A stretch of DNA of 64,000 bases, from contig JAAHHJ010000005.1 of assembly GCA_010692425.1 (NCBI GenBank), forward strand, positions 1-64,000. The letters are read 5' to 3'. The notes under the pieces are model-generated. The model worked only from the letters and a program-made list of their open reading frames with translations. It was not told the origin of the DNA and made no database searches. Below are positions 25,372 through 35,475 of this stretch, piece by piece; positions within the stretch are counted from its first letter, which is position 1; each line of letters opens with the position of its first letter. The stretch comes from Symploca sp. SIO3C6. Lineage in GTDB: Bacteria > Cyanobacteriota > Cyanobacteriia > Cyanobacteriales > Coleofasciculaceae. Position numbers and translations under genes: made by a program.

Positions 25372-28300
25372 CTATGGATAAGCAAAGTACAAATTGTCCA
25401 GATGATTATTTGCATCTGATGGTTTTGCAATCATTTTATCAGCAATTGCATTCCGCAGAGGAGCGACTTTATCTGTGGTTAGCCAGGTGAATAACTTCGT
25501 CACTGCCTCTGGTGAACTATCGATTTTGATTGCTTCTTGAACTAGACGAAATGCAGCAGCGAGATTGCCAGCTTTTAGAGGAATTTGCGCTTGTGTTAGG
25601 CACAAATTAAAGTAATGGCGGCGGGCTTTTGCCGTAATCTGTGTACGATACTCAGTAGGAAGATAACTCTCTGAGATTTCAATTCCTTTACGGTAGTATT
25701 CTCCCTGTACACCAGCTAAAAAAACTTCACTTGACATATTTTGGGAGTGCTGACGGTAACGGGCTAAAATTCCTGGCTCGAACCACCAATCATAAAAAGC
25801 AGCAATGCGTTTATAGAGTTCCCAGTCTGGTGTATAGAGATTACTAGGATCATAAACTCCCAATCGTTCGTGAGCTACTCGACGAATTACAGTGGCACAG
25901 GGATTTAAAGGGTTTGAAACACCAATTCGCTGCAGCCATTCCTGATTGATACCTTGGTGCAGTAGAGCATGCTTTTGGGTAAAAATTACCTGCCTATTCT
26001 CATTGATATTTTCATAACCTGTAAAAGCTGCTCCTACAGAATCTGGACATCCTTCTAGACTTTGTTGTAATCGAGAATAAAAACCTGGGAGGACATATTC
26101 ATCCTCAGGAAGCAGATGAATCCACTTACCGCGACTAAGGGCAATTCCCAGATTAAAGTTACGCCGAGCTCCAATATTTTCTGGATTCAGATAATAACGG
26201 ACTATTCCACCGGCAATGGCATTGACTAAATCATATAGAGGTGGACTACTGGCATTATCCATAACCAGAATTTCCATCTCTTCTTTCCCCCGCCACTGAG
26301 CCAGCACACTAGCAAGACATTCCAGAAGATAGTCTTTCCGATTGTACAAGGGAATAATTACTGTCCAAAAAGGTCGTTTCTCTTCACTCTCTGCTACGGG
26401 AGGAATTACTGGAAACTGATAGTCGCCAACGGTAACTTCCCTTAGTTGTAGCTGCGGTGGCGTGTGTTCTTCAGTAGGAGTAGTAGAACTTTGGTATGCT
26501 TCTACAGCTTCAGCATAGCGAGGATTGATTAGCTTTAATCCCTGCTTATAAGCTGCTGCAGACTCTTCTAATTTATGCTGTATTTGGTAAATCTGTCCCA
26601 AACCAAGGTAGAATTCCCCGTAGTTAGGGTTGAGTTCTAGGGCTCGACGATAACAAGCGATCGCCTCTTCTAAATTTCCTTGTGTTTGTAGGGCTACCCC
26701 CAAGTTATAGTGAGCTTCCCATAAGTCTGGCTGTAGGGTAATTGCCTGTCGATAGTATGCCACGGCATTATTCATATCCCCAGCTTGTTTCCGAGCAAAG
26801 CCCAATTTATTATTTAATTGTGCATAGTGAACTTGTTTTTCTGTCGAGAGCTTTCCTTGGGCGTCAAGGGCATTGCCCCAATTCACGTCAGCTTCAACGC
26901 AGTTAGGCTCAAGTTCGAGGGCTTTTTGATAGCAAGCGATCGCTTCTTCAAACTTACCTTGCTGTTGTAGAGTGTAACCGAGGTTGTTGTAGATTGGTGC
27001 TGACTTTGGTTGTAGGTTAATAGCTTGCTGATAAGCCGTTTCTGCTTCTGGTAATTGACCTTGAGCTTGATGCAAATTGCCTAAACTAAACCAACTCTTG
27101 AAAGATTCTGGCTGAACCTTAAGGGCTTTACTCAGTAACTTTTCAGCTTCTTGGGGCTGATTATTCTGTTGCGCTAGTACACCTAAACCATGTAAAGCTT
27201 CAGGGTGATTAGGCTGTTGTGCAAGAACTTTCTGGTAGCCCTGCACAGCTTCAGCTAAACGATTAGCTTGATGATTTTTCACAGCAAGCTTGAGAGTTTC
27301 AGAAACTTGAGACACTTTTGCCATGCCAAATTCTCTTTTTTCCCGACGTCGGAGACTTTGATTGGGTTGATTTTTGACTGATAAATCTTTTTGAGTAACT
27401 GTATTCAAGATAAAATCCTCTAAGGCTGCAATCGGATCTGGATCTCCATATAACTTATGCTTATTCTGGGCTACTAGACTGGATATGTGTTGACGATATT
27501 GAGGATCTTTCCCTAAACGAACAGCAATCTTCACATATTCATCCTTACTAGAGGCAATTGTCTCCTCTATACCCATCATTTTGAGGATTGCAACTGCATG
27601 TCTTGCCCGCATCAACTCTCCTGGCCAAGTTACAATTGGCAGGTTATGGGCGGTAGATTCCATAATCGTGTTGTTTCCAGACCAACCAATGTTATCGAGG
27701 AAAATGTCAGCAATAGCAGTAACTCCAGCAAATTCCCTCGCCTTTAGACGGGGCAAAAAGATGCAATAGTCTTGATAATTAAGTCCGAATTCGTCGAAAG
27801 CACGATTTAACCGCTGCTGAAATACTTCAGTTACTTTGTCACTGGCATCAATGAGATGTTTAATAAAAACAAATTTACAGTTTATTAATTCCTTCGCAAT
27901 CCTTGGAAAAATATCATCATGTTGAGGTAAATACTTAAACAATGATTGGCAGCACCAGAACATAACTTCATGCTCGGCAATGCCTATTTCCTGTTTACTA
28001 ATTGTTTGAGGTTCAATATCTAAACAGGTGTAATGAACTGCTAAATTTGGTAATCTGACTAACTTTTCAGTGTAATGATCTTGAGCATTCTCTGGCTCCA
28101 TTAAATCACTAGTTAAGTGATAATCAATGGTTGGTAAACCACTAGTTTCTGGATGTCCTCCAAATAATACTTGTACAGGAGCTAATTTTAAACATCCCAG
28201 TTTGATTGTGGTCGGATCCATACCAAATTCGGGGAAAATTAGGATGTCTAGATTATCTTGTCTAATGAGCTCACACCATTTTTCTACACTTAGGGAACCT

Positions 28301-29571
28301 TGAATAAATTTGGTAACAGCTTGAGTTGCTCTGGCTGTGGCATTATCCTGTTTAGAACCTGTGTAATATCCAAATAATTCAAACAAATTTTTATCTAGGT
28401 TTTCTAGCCAACCCTTAATTGGTATTTTCCAAACAGAATGATTGTAAAAGAAGCCAGAAATAAAGCCCACGCGAATTTTTTGGTTACCTGCCAAATCAGG
28501 AATTGAAATTGGCTGGCTCCATTGAGGGTAGCGACTCGACATCAGCCGACAAATCATTTCCCCATAAGTTTGCTGCAAATCTCGATCATTTAGACCTTGA
28601 TATGCTAGATAAAAAGGCTGAAGTGAGCCAACTGCATCAGCTGCATTGGCGAGTTCTTTTTGATCTTCAAGTTTATAACTATCAACTAAAGCTTGTAGAT
28701 GCCGCTGGTAATTATCCCGCCTTAACAAAATCTCATCAGTACTTGAATATATAATGGGCAACTGACTCATACAGCGTCCAAATTTTGCTTCATTGAAGTT
28801 AGGTTTTAATTTTAAGGCTTGCTGGTAAGCTTGTACAGCTTCCTCTAACTTTCCCTGTGCCTTGAGCGCATTTCCTAAATTGTAGTGAGCTTCCACAAAA
28901 TTTGGCTTGAGCTTTAAGGCTTGCTGGTAAGCTTGTACAGCTTTCTCTAATTTTTTTTCTTCCTTGAGGAGCTTTCCTAAATTATTATGAACTTCAGCAA
29001 AGTTAGGGTTTAGTCTTAAAGCTTGCTGGTAAGACTGTACAGCTTCTTCTGATTTTCCTTGTTCCTGGAGGATATTTCCCAAATTGTTATGAACATGAGC
29101 ATAGTTAGGATTTAGCTTTAAGCCATGCTGGTAAGCTTGCACAGCTTCCTCTAGCTTTCCCTGTGCTTTGAGTATATTTCCCAAATTGTTATGAGCAGGA
29201 GCATAGCTAGGATTTAGCTTTAAGGCTTGCCGATAGGATTCAGCAGCTTTCTCTAATTTTCTCTGTTGCTGTAGTGCATTTCCCAAGTTGTAATGAGCTT
29301 CAACAAAGTCAGATTTGAGCTTTATAGCTTGCTGGTAAGATTTTACAGCTTCTTCTAACTTTCCTTGCTTCTGGAGGATATTGCCTAAATTATTAATTAT
29401 AAAATGACATATATCACTTATGAAGTCTTGTTCTTCTTCACTAATAGACCGAATTTCTAATATCTGTCTATATATAGATTCAGCCTCATGTAAATTACCT
29501 AATTTATGTTTCTGACTTGCAGTCTCGATTAGAGATTTAACATCTGATTCTAAACAGTTTTTGGTATTCAT
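25372..29571 (-). CDS. giant fusion: TPR-SPINDLY/OGT-like transferase + TPR-GT2 glycosyltransferase
   Basis: About 1,399 residues in four blocks. Residues about 30-280: TPR repeats of the EAHYNLGNALKAQGKLEEAV type. Residues about 290-740: an O-GlcNAc transferase (GT41/SPINDLY)-like catalytic part (KIRVGFISGFF, APVQVLFGGHPETSGLPTID, FLDNIGWSGNNTIMESTAHN). Residues about 750-1040: a second TPR block. Residues about 1070-1300: a GT2 domain (FWTVIIPLYNRKDYLLECLA, EILVMDNASSP, HLLPEDEYVLPG). An internal Met (codon at 27322-27324, MAKVSQVSETL) sits where the second half begins and matches the start of the neighbouring TPR-GT4 protein, so the gene looks like a fusion of two once-separate genes. The ATG at 29571 is preferred over a GTG five codons upstream. 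Likely role: protein O-glycosylation. Confidence 0.87.
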   Translation of the reverse strand: MNTKNCLESDVKSLIETASQKHKLGNLHEAESIYRQILEIRSISEEEQDFISDICHFIINNLGNILQKQGKLEEAVKSYQQAIKLKSDFVEAHYNLGNALQQQRKLEKAAESYRQALKLNPSYAPAHNNLGNILKAQGKLEEAVQAYQHGLKLNPNYAHVHNNLGNILQEQGKSEEAVQSYQQALRLNPNFAEVHNNLGKLLKEEKKLEKAVQAYQQALKLKPNFVEAHYNLGNALKAQGKLEEAVQAYQQALKLKPNFNEAKFGRCMSQLPIIYSSTDEILLRRDNYQRHLQALVDSYKLEDQKELANAADAVGSLQPFYLAYQGLNDRDLQQTYGEMICRLMSSRYPQWSQPISIPDLAGNQKIRVGFISGFFYNHSVWKIPIKGWLENLDKNLFELFGYYTGSKQDNATARATQAVTKFIQGSLSVEKWCELIRQDNLDILIFPEFGMDPTTIKLGCLKLAPVQVLFGGHPETSGLPTIDYHLTSDLMEPENAQDHYTEKLVRLPNLAVHYTCLDIEPQTISKQEIGIAEHEVMFWCCQSLFKYLPQHDDIFPRIAKELINCKFVFIKHLIDASDKVTEVFQQRLNRAFDEFGLNYQDYCIFLPRLKAREFAGVTAIADIFLDNIGWSGNNTIMESTAHNLPIVTWPGELMRARHAVAILKMMGIEETIASSKDEYVKIAVRLGKDPQYRQHISSLVAQNKHKLYGDPDPIAALEDFILNTVTQKDLSVKNQPNQSLRRREKREFGMAKVSQVSETLKLAVKNHQANRLAEAVQGYQKVLAQQPNHPEALHGLGVLAQQNNQPQEAEKLLSKALKVQPESFKSWFSLGNLHQAQGQLPEAETAYQQAINLQPKSAPIYNNLGYTLQQQGKFEEAIACYQKALELEPNCVEADVNWGNALDAQGKLSTEKQVHYAQLNNKLGFARKQAGDMNNAVAYYRQAITLQPDLWEAHYNLGVALQTQGNLEEAIACYRRALELNPNYGEFYLGLGQIYQIQHKLEESAAAYKQGLKLINPRYAEAVEAYQSSTTPTEEHTPPQLQLREVTVGDYQFPVIPPVAESEEKRPFWTVIIPLYNRKDYLLECLASVLAQWRGKEEMEILVMDNASSPPLYDLVNAIAGGIVRYYLNPENIGARRNFNLGIALSRGKWIHLLPEDEYVLPGFYSRLQQSLEGCPDSVGAAFTGYENINENRQVIFTQKHALLHQGINQEWLQRIGVSNPLNPCATVIRRVAHERLGVYDPSNLYTPDWELYKRIAAFYDWWFEPGILARYRQHSQNMSSEVFLAGVQGEYYRKGIEISESYLPTEYRTQITAKARRHYFNLCLTQAQIPLKAGNLAAAFRLVQEAIKIDSSPEAVTKLFTWLTTDKVAPLRNAIADKMIAKPSDANNHLDNLYFAYP

Positions 29572-29704
29572 TTTTAGAAAACGCACTTTTTGGGCGGCGG
29601 TATAATTTTTGAATGGACAAGGTAAAGGAGAAATTCTCCTTTAACCTTTTCTTTTTTAGTTCATTTTGAAAAGGAGACCTTACTTAAACAACTATGACAG
29701 CCAA

Positions 29705-30154
29705 TTACCAGATGGAAGCTGAAATCTGTTGATTGATAGAGGTTACTGACTGACATGAGATTGACTGGTATTCTTCCAATTCTTTGTTAAGGTAATGCTC
29801 TCGATGACCACCTTGTACTGTTTTGGTTTCATCTCTAAGCACCTCACAATACTTAAGATCCCTAATTTTACTGGAGGATATGCTTGAAACCTTGCTGTTA
29901 GAACGATTTATAGTTTTCTGCTTACTTGCTTTGATAGTATCCGATGTCTTGCGGCGTGATTGGCCATTTTGGCAGTTTTCTTTATTCAACCGACTATAGG
30001 TGCGGTAGGGAATATAGTGGAGAGGATTGTAGCCAGCAAAACGCAGCAGCAAAACACAAGCCCAGGAATACTTGCCATCAAGAATTGCCTCTACGATTTG
30101 GTTAAATTGTTCAGAACTTAGGCCTTTGTCAAATTGATTGTTGGTATAAACCAT
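29705..30154 (-). CDS. HetP-family protein
   Basis: 149 residues. The N-terminal half carries the HetP-family core: [20 protein letters not shown], then [20 protein letters not shown] and RLNKEN. The C-terminal half shares [13 protein letters not shown] and a VQGGH block with HetP. In Anabaena HetP and its paralogues control commitment to heterocyst differentiation, and hetP lies next to hetC. Family members also occur in strains that make no heterocysts, so the role here is uncertain. It follows the HlyD gene by 38 bp and the HetC-like exporter beyond that, so a hetC-hlyD-hetP-like transcription unit is likely. A copy of the shared palindrome falls inside its coding region. Confidence 0.88.
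   Translation of the reverse strand: MVYTNNQFDKGLSSEQFNQIVEAILDGKYSWACVLLLRFAGYNPLHYIPYRTYSRLNKENCQNGQSRRKTSDTIKASKQKTINRSNSKVSSISSSKIRDLKYCEVLRDETKTVQGGHREHYLNKELEEYQSISCQSVTSINQQISASIW
29959..29975 (-). promoter_or_regulatory. copy of the shared palindrome inside the HetP-family gene
   Basis: CTGCCAAAATGGCCAAT on the minus strand. It is intragenic and 388 bp before the giant TPR-glycosyltransferase gene. It could be a chance product of coding sequence, but the left arm and core match the motif fully. Confidence 0.35.
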
Positions 30155-30192
30155 TATAATCGCCCTCTTAATCTGAATTTAAATTGGGGGTG

Positions 30193-31887
30193 TTAGATGT
30201 TAATGCCGCCTTTTTGTAGCTTTTTGAAAGGTTCTAATAAAAAGTCTGCAATGCGACGGCGGCGGATAATAATATCAGCATTGGCTGTTTGACCAGCCTT
30301 AAACTTGATAGTTTCTTCATCATCAGTTACATAGTTACGTTCTAACTCCACTTCCACTCGGTAAACTGCGCCCATTTGTGGATCTGCCTTAGCATCTGGG
30401 GATACGGAAGTAACTTCCCCGGAAACAACGCCATACTCCTGATAAGGATAAGCATCGAATTTGACCTGTGCTTTCATGCCTACTCTGATAAAGCCTGCCT
30501 CGCGGTTAGGTAAACTTGCCGAAAGAACCAGTGGGACACTATCTGGGGCAATTTCAGCAATAGCTTGACTAGGTTGAACAACTTCGCCGATATTGGCAAA
30601 GTTGAAAGATGAGACTACTCCATCAATCGGTGCATAGAGAAACTTCTTTTTTAGCTTTGCCTTAGCACTAGTAAGCAGATTTTGATTGTTAGCAATTTTA
30701 GCTTTGAGTTGGGTCATTTCTAGTTGCAACTGCCCGATTTGCTGCTGCAACTCAATTGCAATCCTGCTTTCCTCGGTTTGTTTCTGACTTAGCACTGCTT
30801 GGAGTCGCTCGATTTCTGCTAGAGTCTGCTGCAATTCACCCTGGTTTTGAGTAATCATCAAGGTGCGATCGCGCAGACTCTGCTCAGCTTGAAATATCCT
30901 TTCGGTAGTGTTGGTTTCCTCTTGCAGTTGACTTTGGGTAATGGCACTTTGACTAGCACGAAGGTTCTGTTCAGCTTGAAACACTAACTCCCTGGAGATA
31001 GCACCATCTACCAATAGTGGCTGTAGCCGTTTAAGTCGCTCTTGTTGAGCATTAACATCGGCCCGGCGTTGAGTAAGCAATTCTTTGGCCTTGAATGCCA
31101 GAGGTTTCATTCTTTCTAGTCTTTCCTGCTCAACAGATAACCAAGCTTGATCTTGAACCAGCCGCTGTTTAATCACAGCTGCTTTAGATTTTGCCTGAGC
31201 AATGGCTGCTTTTTGAGCTTGAGTGTCTGCCTTGGCAATTTGGTCACGACTTTGAGCTTCCAGGCGAATTTTGTCAGCCAAAGCCGCTTTTTGACTCAAT
31301 TCAGTTTGCTCTGCACTCAGTAGTTGCTCTAGGCGTCCCACTTCAGCAGCAACCAGCTCTGTATCTAATTCCACTAATTTTTGCCCAGCTTTTACCCATT
31401 GACCTTCTTCAATGTGAATTTTGGCAATCTTGTCTAGTTCAAGGGCGTGAACTTTATAAACTTGACCTTTTGGTACTAATTTGCCTTGGGCAATACCCAC
31501 TTCGTCAATCTGACCAATGGTTGCCCAAGTACCAAATGTTACTAAGAAAGCTACTCCTCCCAAGAGTATCTTCTGGGGCAGGGTGGCAGAGGGCTTGTCC
31601 AGCAGCGTTTGTAAGGAGGTTGACCAGTTGCTAGTATTGGTAGCCGCTGCTGAGGGGGCAACTGTTAAAAGATCCCGTTGATTTACACTTAATTGCTGGA
31701 ATTGTTGATAAGTTGCTGATGTACCTCCGGAGATAGATGCACTCTGGGAAGATGCATCATAAACTTTTCCATCATTACCTTCTTTGGTGAGAACAGATTT
31801 CCGGCTCGCCTCAGGGTTAGTGACTAAGTTAACACTTTGTTGACTTGGAGACTTTGTAAGAGAAGTCGATTCTGTTGATTTGTCCAT
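30193..31887 (-). CDS. HlyD-family periplasmic adaptor (type I secretion membrane fusion protein)
   Basis: 564 residues. A cytoplasmic Ser/Thr-rich N-terminal tail of about 105 residues is followed by one membrane anchor (LLGGVAFLVTFGTWATIG, about 108-125), a lipoyl/barrel-sandwich half (GKLVPKGQVYKVHALELDKI), a long coiled-coil of Gln/Leu/Glu heptads (about 180-415), and the second lipoyl half and beta barrel (YAPIDGVVSSFNFANIGEVV). This is the standard adaptor of type I exporters, bridging the ABC transporter to an outer-membrane TolC-like channel. It is encoded between the HetC-like exporter and the HetP-family gene on the same strand. No TolC homologue is in the window. Likely cargo: the RTX and double-glycine proteins nearby (inference). 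Confidence 0.92.
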   Translation of the reverse strand: MDKSTESTSLTKSPSQQSVNLVTNPEASRKSVLTKEGNDGKVYDASSQSASISGGTSATYQQFQQLSVNQRDLLTVAPSAAATNTSNWSTSLQTLLDKPSATLPQKILLGGVAFLVTFGTWATIGQIDEVGIAQGKLVPKGQVYKVHALELDKIAKIHIEEGQWVKAGQKLVELDTELVAAEVGRLEQLLSAEQTELSQKAALADKIRLEAQSRDQIAKADTQAQKAAIAQAKSKAAVIKQRLVQDQAWLSVEQERLERMKPLAFKAKELLTQRRADVNAQQERLKRLQPLLVDGAISRELVFQAEQNLRASQSAITQSQLQEETNTTERIFQAEQSLRDRTLMITQNQGELQQTLAEIERLQAVLSQKQTEESRIAIELQQQIGQLQLEMTQLKAKIANNQNLLTSAKAKLKKKFLYAPIDGVVSSFNFANIGEVVQPSQAIAEIAPDSVPLVLSASLPNREAGFIRVGMKAQVKFDAYPYQEYGVVSGEVTSVSPDAKADPQMGAVYRVEVELERNYVTDDEETIKFKAGQTANADIIIRRRRIADFLLEPFKKLQKGGINI

Positions 31888-32174
31888 AGTTGTGACTTGC
31901 CATTAACAGATTCGATAAATTGTATAGGCATCATGAAAGTGTTTGTTTGCTGCTAAGGAGATGCTCTTTTAACTCCTTGACAACTACAAATTAGAGTTTT
32001 AGGGTGCTTGGTGAAGATGTACCAGCCTGGTGCATCTCTTGGGTGTTGAGGGAATGGTCTTTCTTCTCAACACTCTTTGCTGTGGCCCAATTCTAAATAT
32101 AAATAGGGGCCTTGCCTAGCATATTCCATCTTTCTTGTGAAGAAAAGCTATTTCCTCCCAAAACATACAAATAT

Positions 32175-35100
32175 TTACAGATCTAGCTGCTGCTGTGCTA
32201 AGTGGTAGTAAATCCCTTCCATGGCCATCAATTGCTCATGATTCCCTTGCTCAGCCAGGATACCTTTATCCAGCACGAGGATACAGTCGGCATTGCGTAC
32301 TGTCGAAAGGCGGTGGGCAATGATGAAAGTAGTGCGCTCTCGGCTGATGCGAGCGAGGTTTTGTTGAAAACGTCGCTCTGACTCAGTATCTAGAGAACTG
32401 GTTGCCTCATCAAGAATTAAAATCCTAGGATTACCCAACAGAGCCCTGGCGATAGCAATGCGCTGGCGCTGTCCTCCGGAAAGTGTGGTCCCTCTCTCCC
32501 CGACTTTAGTGCTATATCCCAGAGGTAGAGATTGAATAAAAGCGTGAGCTTCTGCAAGTTTTGCAGCTTCTATTGCTTGTTCAAGGTTAAATTCCGGTCG
32601 ATATAGAATTATGTTCTCCAGTATTGTACCAGAAAATAAAAAACATTCCTGCGGCACAACCCCTAGCTGACAACGTAAGGACTCGGGAGAAACATGACGG
32701 ATATCGTGACCATCGATACAAATGCGACCCTGGGTGGTATAATACAGGGCTTGGAGCAGTTTTACCAAAGTACTTTTGCCCGAACCACTACGTCCGACAA
32801 TAGCAATAGTTTGTCCAGCTTTAACCTCCAGCGAGATATTCTGAAGAGTATTCTTATCCTCTTCTTCGGAGTAACGGAAAGTGATATTTTCCAAGATTAC
32901 ATCACCCTTGATTGGGGGCATAGCCAGCATTGGTTCTCGGGGATTTTCCTCTGGTTGTGTGGCAAAAATATCATTGAGTCGTTCTACAGACACCAGGATT
33001 TCTTGAAACTGGTCCCAAAGCCCCACCAGCTTCAAAACTGGCCCTGTCACCCTGCCAATGAGCATATTAAAGGCCACAAACTGACCAATGGTAAGTTGAT
33101 CGCTAATTACAAGGTTCGCCCCATAAGCAAGTAATGCCGTACTGGTGATGGTTTTAAAAAAGCCACTAACTGAACGCAAGCCGTTACTAAGCTTCTGAGC
33201 TTTGAATCTGATATTAAACTGACTGGTGAGTAGTTCTTCCCACCGCCAGCGTACTTCTTGCTCAGCTGCTGATGCCTTAACTGTCGCTACTCCCGACATC
33301 ATTTCCACTAATTTGGAGTTTTGTTCTGCTGATGCTTTAAAAATCTCCCGTGACAGTTGACGTAGGAAGGGACTCGCTACCACTGTCAAAATGGCAATGG
33401 GTGGGATTGTTGAAAGTACTAGTAGGGTTAGTTGCCAATTGTAATAGAGCATTAACCCTGTAGAGACAAACAACATCAAGACATCGAGCCAAGTTGAAAT
33501 CGCTTGTTTAGTGATGAACGACTGAATTTTCTTGGTTTCCTGAACTCGCGTGATGATGTCCCCCACCTGGCGTGATTCAAAGAATTTCAGGGGTAATCTC
33601 AGGGTATGGTTCATGAAGCCGCTGAGGAAAGTAAGGCTCAACCGATTGGAATAATAATCCATCAGGTATCGCCTAGTAGCAGTTATACCAATACTCCAAA
33701 GACCAAAGATGACTAGTCCAATGGCTACAACCTGCAAGGTGATTAAGCTTTTGTTGACTATAACCCTGTCAAGAATGATTTGGGTAAACAGGGGGGTAAT
33801 CAGGCCAAAAACCTGGAGTAGCAGGGAAGCCAGGACAACCTGCAATAGTATCCCACGATGGGGCCACAATAAACCCCAAAAGCGATTGAGGGAGACTTTT
33901 TCATCTTTAGCTGCTGCCAATTGCACTGTCGGATCTAACAGCAGGGCATATCCTGTCCAGTTGTCGATAAACTCTTGTTTAGACAGAGAACGTATTCCCA
34001 GTGCTGGATCGGCAAGGATAACGCGATCGCCCTTGACACGATAAACTACAATATAGTGGTCTCCCTGCCAATGAGCAACCCAGGGATTCGACTGCTCAAC
34101 TAAGCGGCTTAAAGAAGCCCTTACCGGAGCCGCCCTAAATCCCAAAGTTTCGGCAGCTCTGGCTAAACCTTTGAGAGAAGCACCAGAACGTCCGACACCA
34201 GCTAGTTCTCTTAAAGAGTTGAGGTTAAACCTCTTGCCCCAGTATCGCCCGATCATTGCCAAGCAGGCGGCACCACAATCAGAAGAACTATGCTGCTGAA
34301 TGAAAGGGTAACGTTGCCAAAATTTTCGACGCCTAGGCAACTTGGCTGGTTGAGGAAAATCGATCTGTTCCGACTCAGTATTGGAGGCTGGGGTTGGTAA
34401 CTTGGGGGGAATTTTCTTGTTTACAGTGGATGAGGGCATTACCTTTAATTTTTTGGTAACACCTGCATTGTTGTTGTGAGCAAGACCACCGTTACCAGAA
34501 GCGGCAGCAACCGGCTTCGAGCCTTGGGAGTCAATGGAGACTCCTAAACTAGCAACTGCTGCCCAGTGTTCTTGAGGGAGCTTGTAAACCAATAAATCAG
34601 TTTTAGCAAACCACTCACCTGGGAGCGGCTCTGGATAGCCCCAACTTTCTCCCGCAATTGACGTAGTGATTTGTTTGCCCTTACTAATTTCACCACTACG
34701 CAGCCAGAAGTGCCCAGAGTCAGCAGACTTAACAAGTGCTTCGTCGGCCCGAATCCGTGTCTGTTCTATGTAGGGTAAAACTTGCTTTAGGGATGCTACA
34801 GGCAAACGCCGCAATTGTGTTGCCGTCTTAAAGAAGACTAGGCTTTGTCTAGTGTGAGCGCTTTCGAGTAGCTGCTGTCGCAACTGTGGGAGTTTTTCCA
34901 ACCAAGACTGTAGTTGGGCAGTGGGCATCCAGGCTAATTTCCCTTCACTAGCCCCAATCACGTGAGTTAGAGAGGGGATATGGGCAAATAAAGGCTCACT
35001 GCCAAAACTTTCTCCGGCTTCAAGTACCGTCACAGAAACTTCCCTGCCCTGTGTAGTGTCGAAGCCCAGCAATCTTACCCTACCCTGGCAAATTACGAAG

Positions 35101-35321
35101 AATCCTTGAGTGTGTTCATCATGAACATAATTTTCTGAATTATCTGTGGCAGTGTAAGTGTGTAGATAATCACCTAGTTGAAAATCTCTGATTTCAAATG
35201 CCTGAGTGAAATCTGACTTTAAGTATTTGTCCTCGGAAGACAGACTCAGGAGGTTGAGGATATCGGTAAGGCTCTCAAAAACAGTTTGTTTGTTTTGGTA
35301 GAGCCCCTTAGATCCTGACAT
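32175..35321 (-). CDS. HetC-like peptidase-containing ABC exporter with cyclic-nucleotide-binding-like domain
   Basis: 1,048 residues, close to the length of HetC. Order: a cNMP-binding-like domain (about 40-165, FVICQGRVRLLGFD...EAGESFGSEPLF), a linker with a second degenerate Crp-like segment, a C39 peptidase domain (about 340-465) with catalytic C349 in SSDCGAACLAMI, the histidine in GDHYIVVYRV and the aspartate in LADPALG, a six-helix ABC membrane domain (about 495-780), and an ATPase domain (Walker A GRSGSGKST with K849, LSGGQRQR signature, ILILDEATSSLD Walker B). C39 exporters cut leaders after Gly-Gly while exporting the cargo. With HlyD and the HetP-family gene it forms a hetC-like locus. 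The double-glycine peptides at 9600 and 18018 are natural substrate candidates; HetC's own role in heterocysts need not apply. Confidence 0.92.
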   Translation of the reverse strand: MSGSKGLYQNKQTVFESLTDILNLLSLSSEDKYLKSDFTQAFEIRDFQLGDYLHTYTATDNSENYVHDEHTQGFFVICQGRVRLLGFDTTQGREVSVTVLEAGESFGSEPLFAHIPSLTHVIGASEGKLAWMPTAQLQSWLEKLPQLRQQLLESAHTRQSLVFFKTATQLRRLPVASLKQVLPYIEQTRIRADEALVKSADSGHFWLRSGEISKGKQITTSIAGESWGYPEPLPGEWFAKTDLLVYKLPQEHWAAVASLGVSIDSQGSKPVAAASGNGGLAHNNNAGVTKKLKVMPSSTVNKKIPPKLPTPASNTESEQIDFPQPAKLPRRRKFWQRYPFIQQHSSSDCGAACLAMIGRYWGKRFNLNSLRELAGVGRSGASLKGLARAAETLGFRAAPVRASLSRLVEQSNPWVAHWQGDHYIVVYRVKGDRVILADPALGIRSLSKQEFIDNWTGYALLLDPTVQLAAAKDEKVSLNRFWGLLWPHRGILLQVVLASLLLQVFGLITPLFTQIILDRVIVNKSLITLQVVAIGLVIFGLWSIGITATRRYLMDYYSNRLSLTFLSGFMNHTLRLPLKFFESRQVGDIITRVQETKKIQSFITKQAISTWLDVLMLFVSTGLMLYYNWQLTLLVLSTIPPIAILTVVASPFLRQLSREIFKASAEQNSKLVEMMSGVATVKASAAEQEVRWRWEELLTSQFNIRFKAQKLSNGLRSVSGFFKTITSTALLAYGANLVISDQLTIGQFVAFNMLIGRVTGPVLKLVGLWDQFQEILVSVERLNDIFATQPEENPREPMLAMPPIKGDVILENITFRYSEEEDKNTLQNISLEVKAGQTIAIVGRSGSGKSTLVKLLQALYYTTQGRICIDGHDIRHVSPESLRCQLGVVPQECFLFSGTILENIILYRPEFNLEQAIEAAKLAEAHAFIQSLPLGYSTKVGERGTTLSGGQRQRIAIARALLGNPRILILDEATSSLDTESERRFQQNLARISRERTTFIIAHRLSTVRNADCILVLDKGILAEQGNHEQLMAMEGIYYHLAQQQLDL

Positions 35322-35363
35322 AATTCATTATTTATTGAAATTTTGGATTTATATCTCTAGATC

Positions 35364-35475
35364 ATTATTAAATGTACGATTCTACAGTCAGTCAATAGCC
35401 TGACCATCAAATCTACGTGTATTTACGGAATCTTCAAGGAAACTTCAAAAAAAGCTGATTTCATCTTTATTGACT
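35364..35475. repeat. direct repeat, copy A (upstream region of the HetC-like gene)
   Basis: About 112 bp beginning ATTATTAAATGTACGATTC, nearly identical (a handful of substitutions) to 36001-36113. It lies just upstream of the exporter gene, so it probably represents that gene's duplicated 5' region. Confidence 0.85.

Noticed and set aside
29705-35321. Concluding that the organism makes heterocysts
   Set aside because: HetP and HetC-like proteins also occur in strains without heterocysts, and no hetR, patS or glycolipid genes are in the window.
35377-35388. NtcA-like GTA...TAC site upstream of the HetC-like gene
   Set aside because: Spacer is six bases, not the eight of NtcA sites; the same sequence is merely repeated at copy B.
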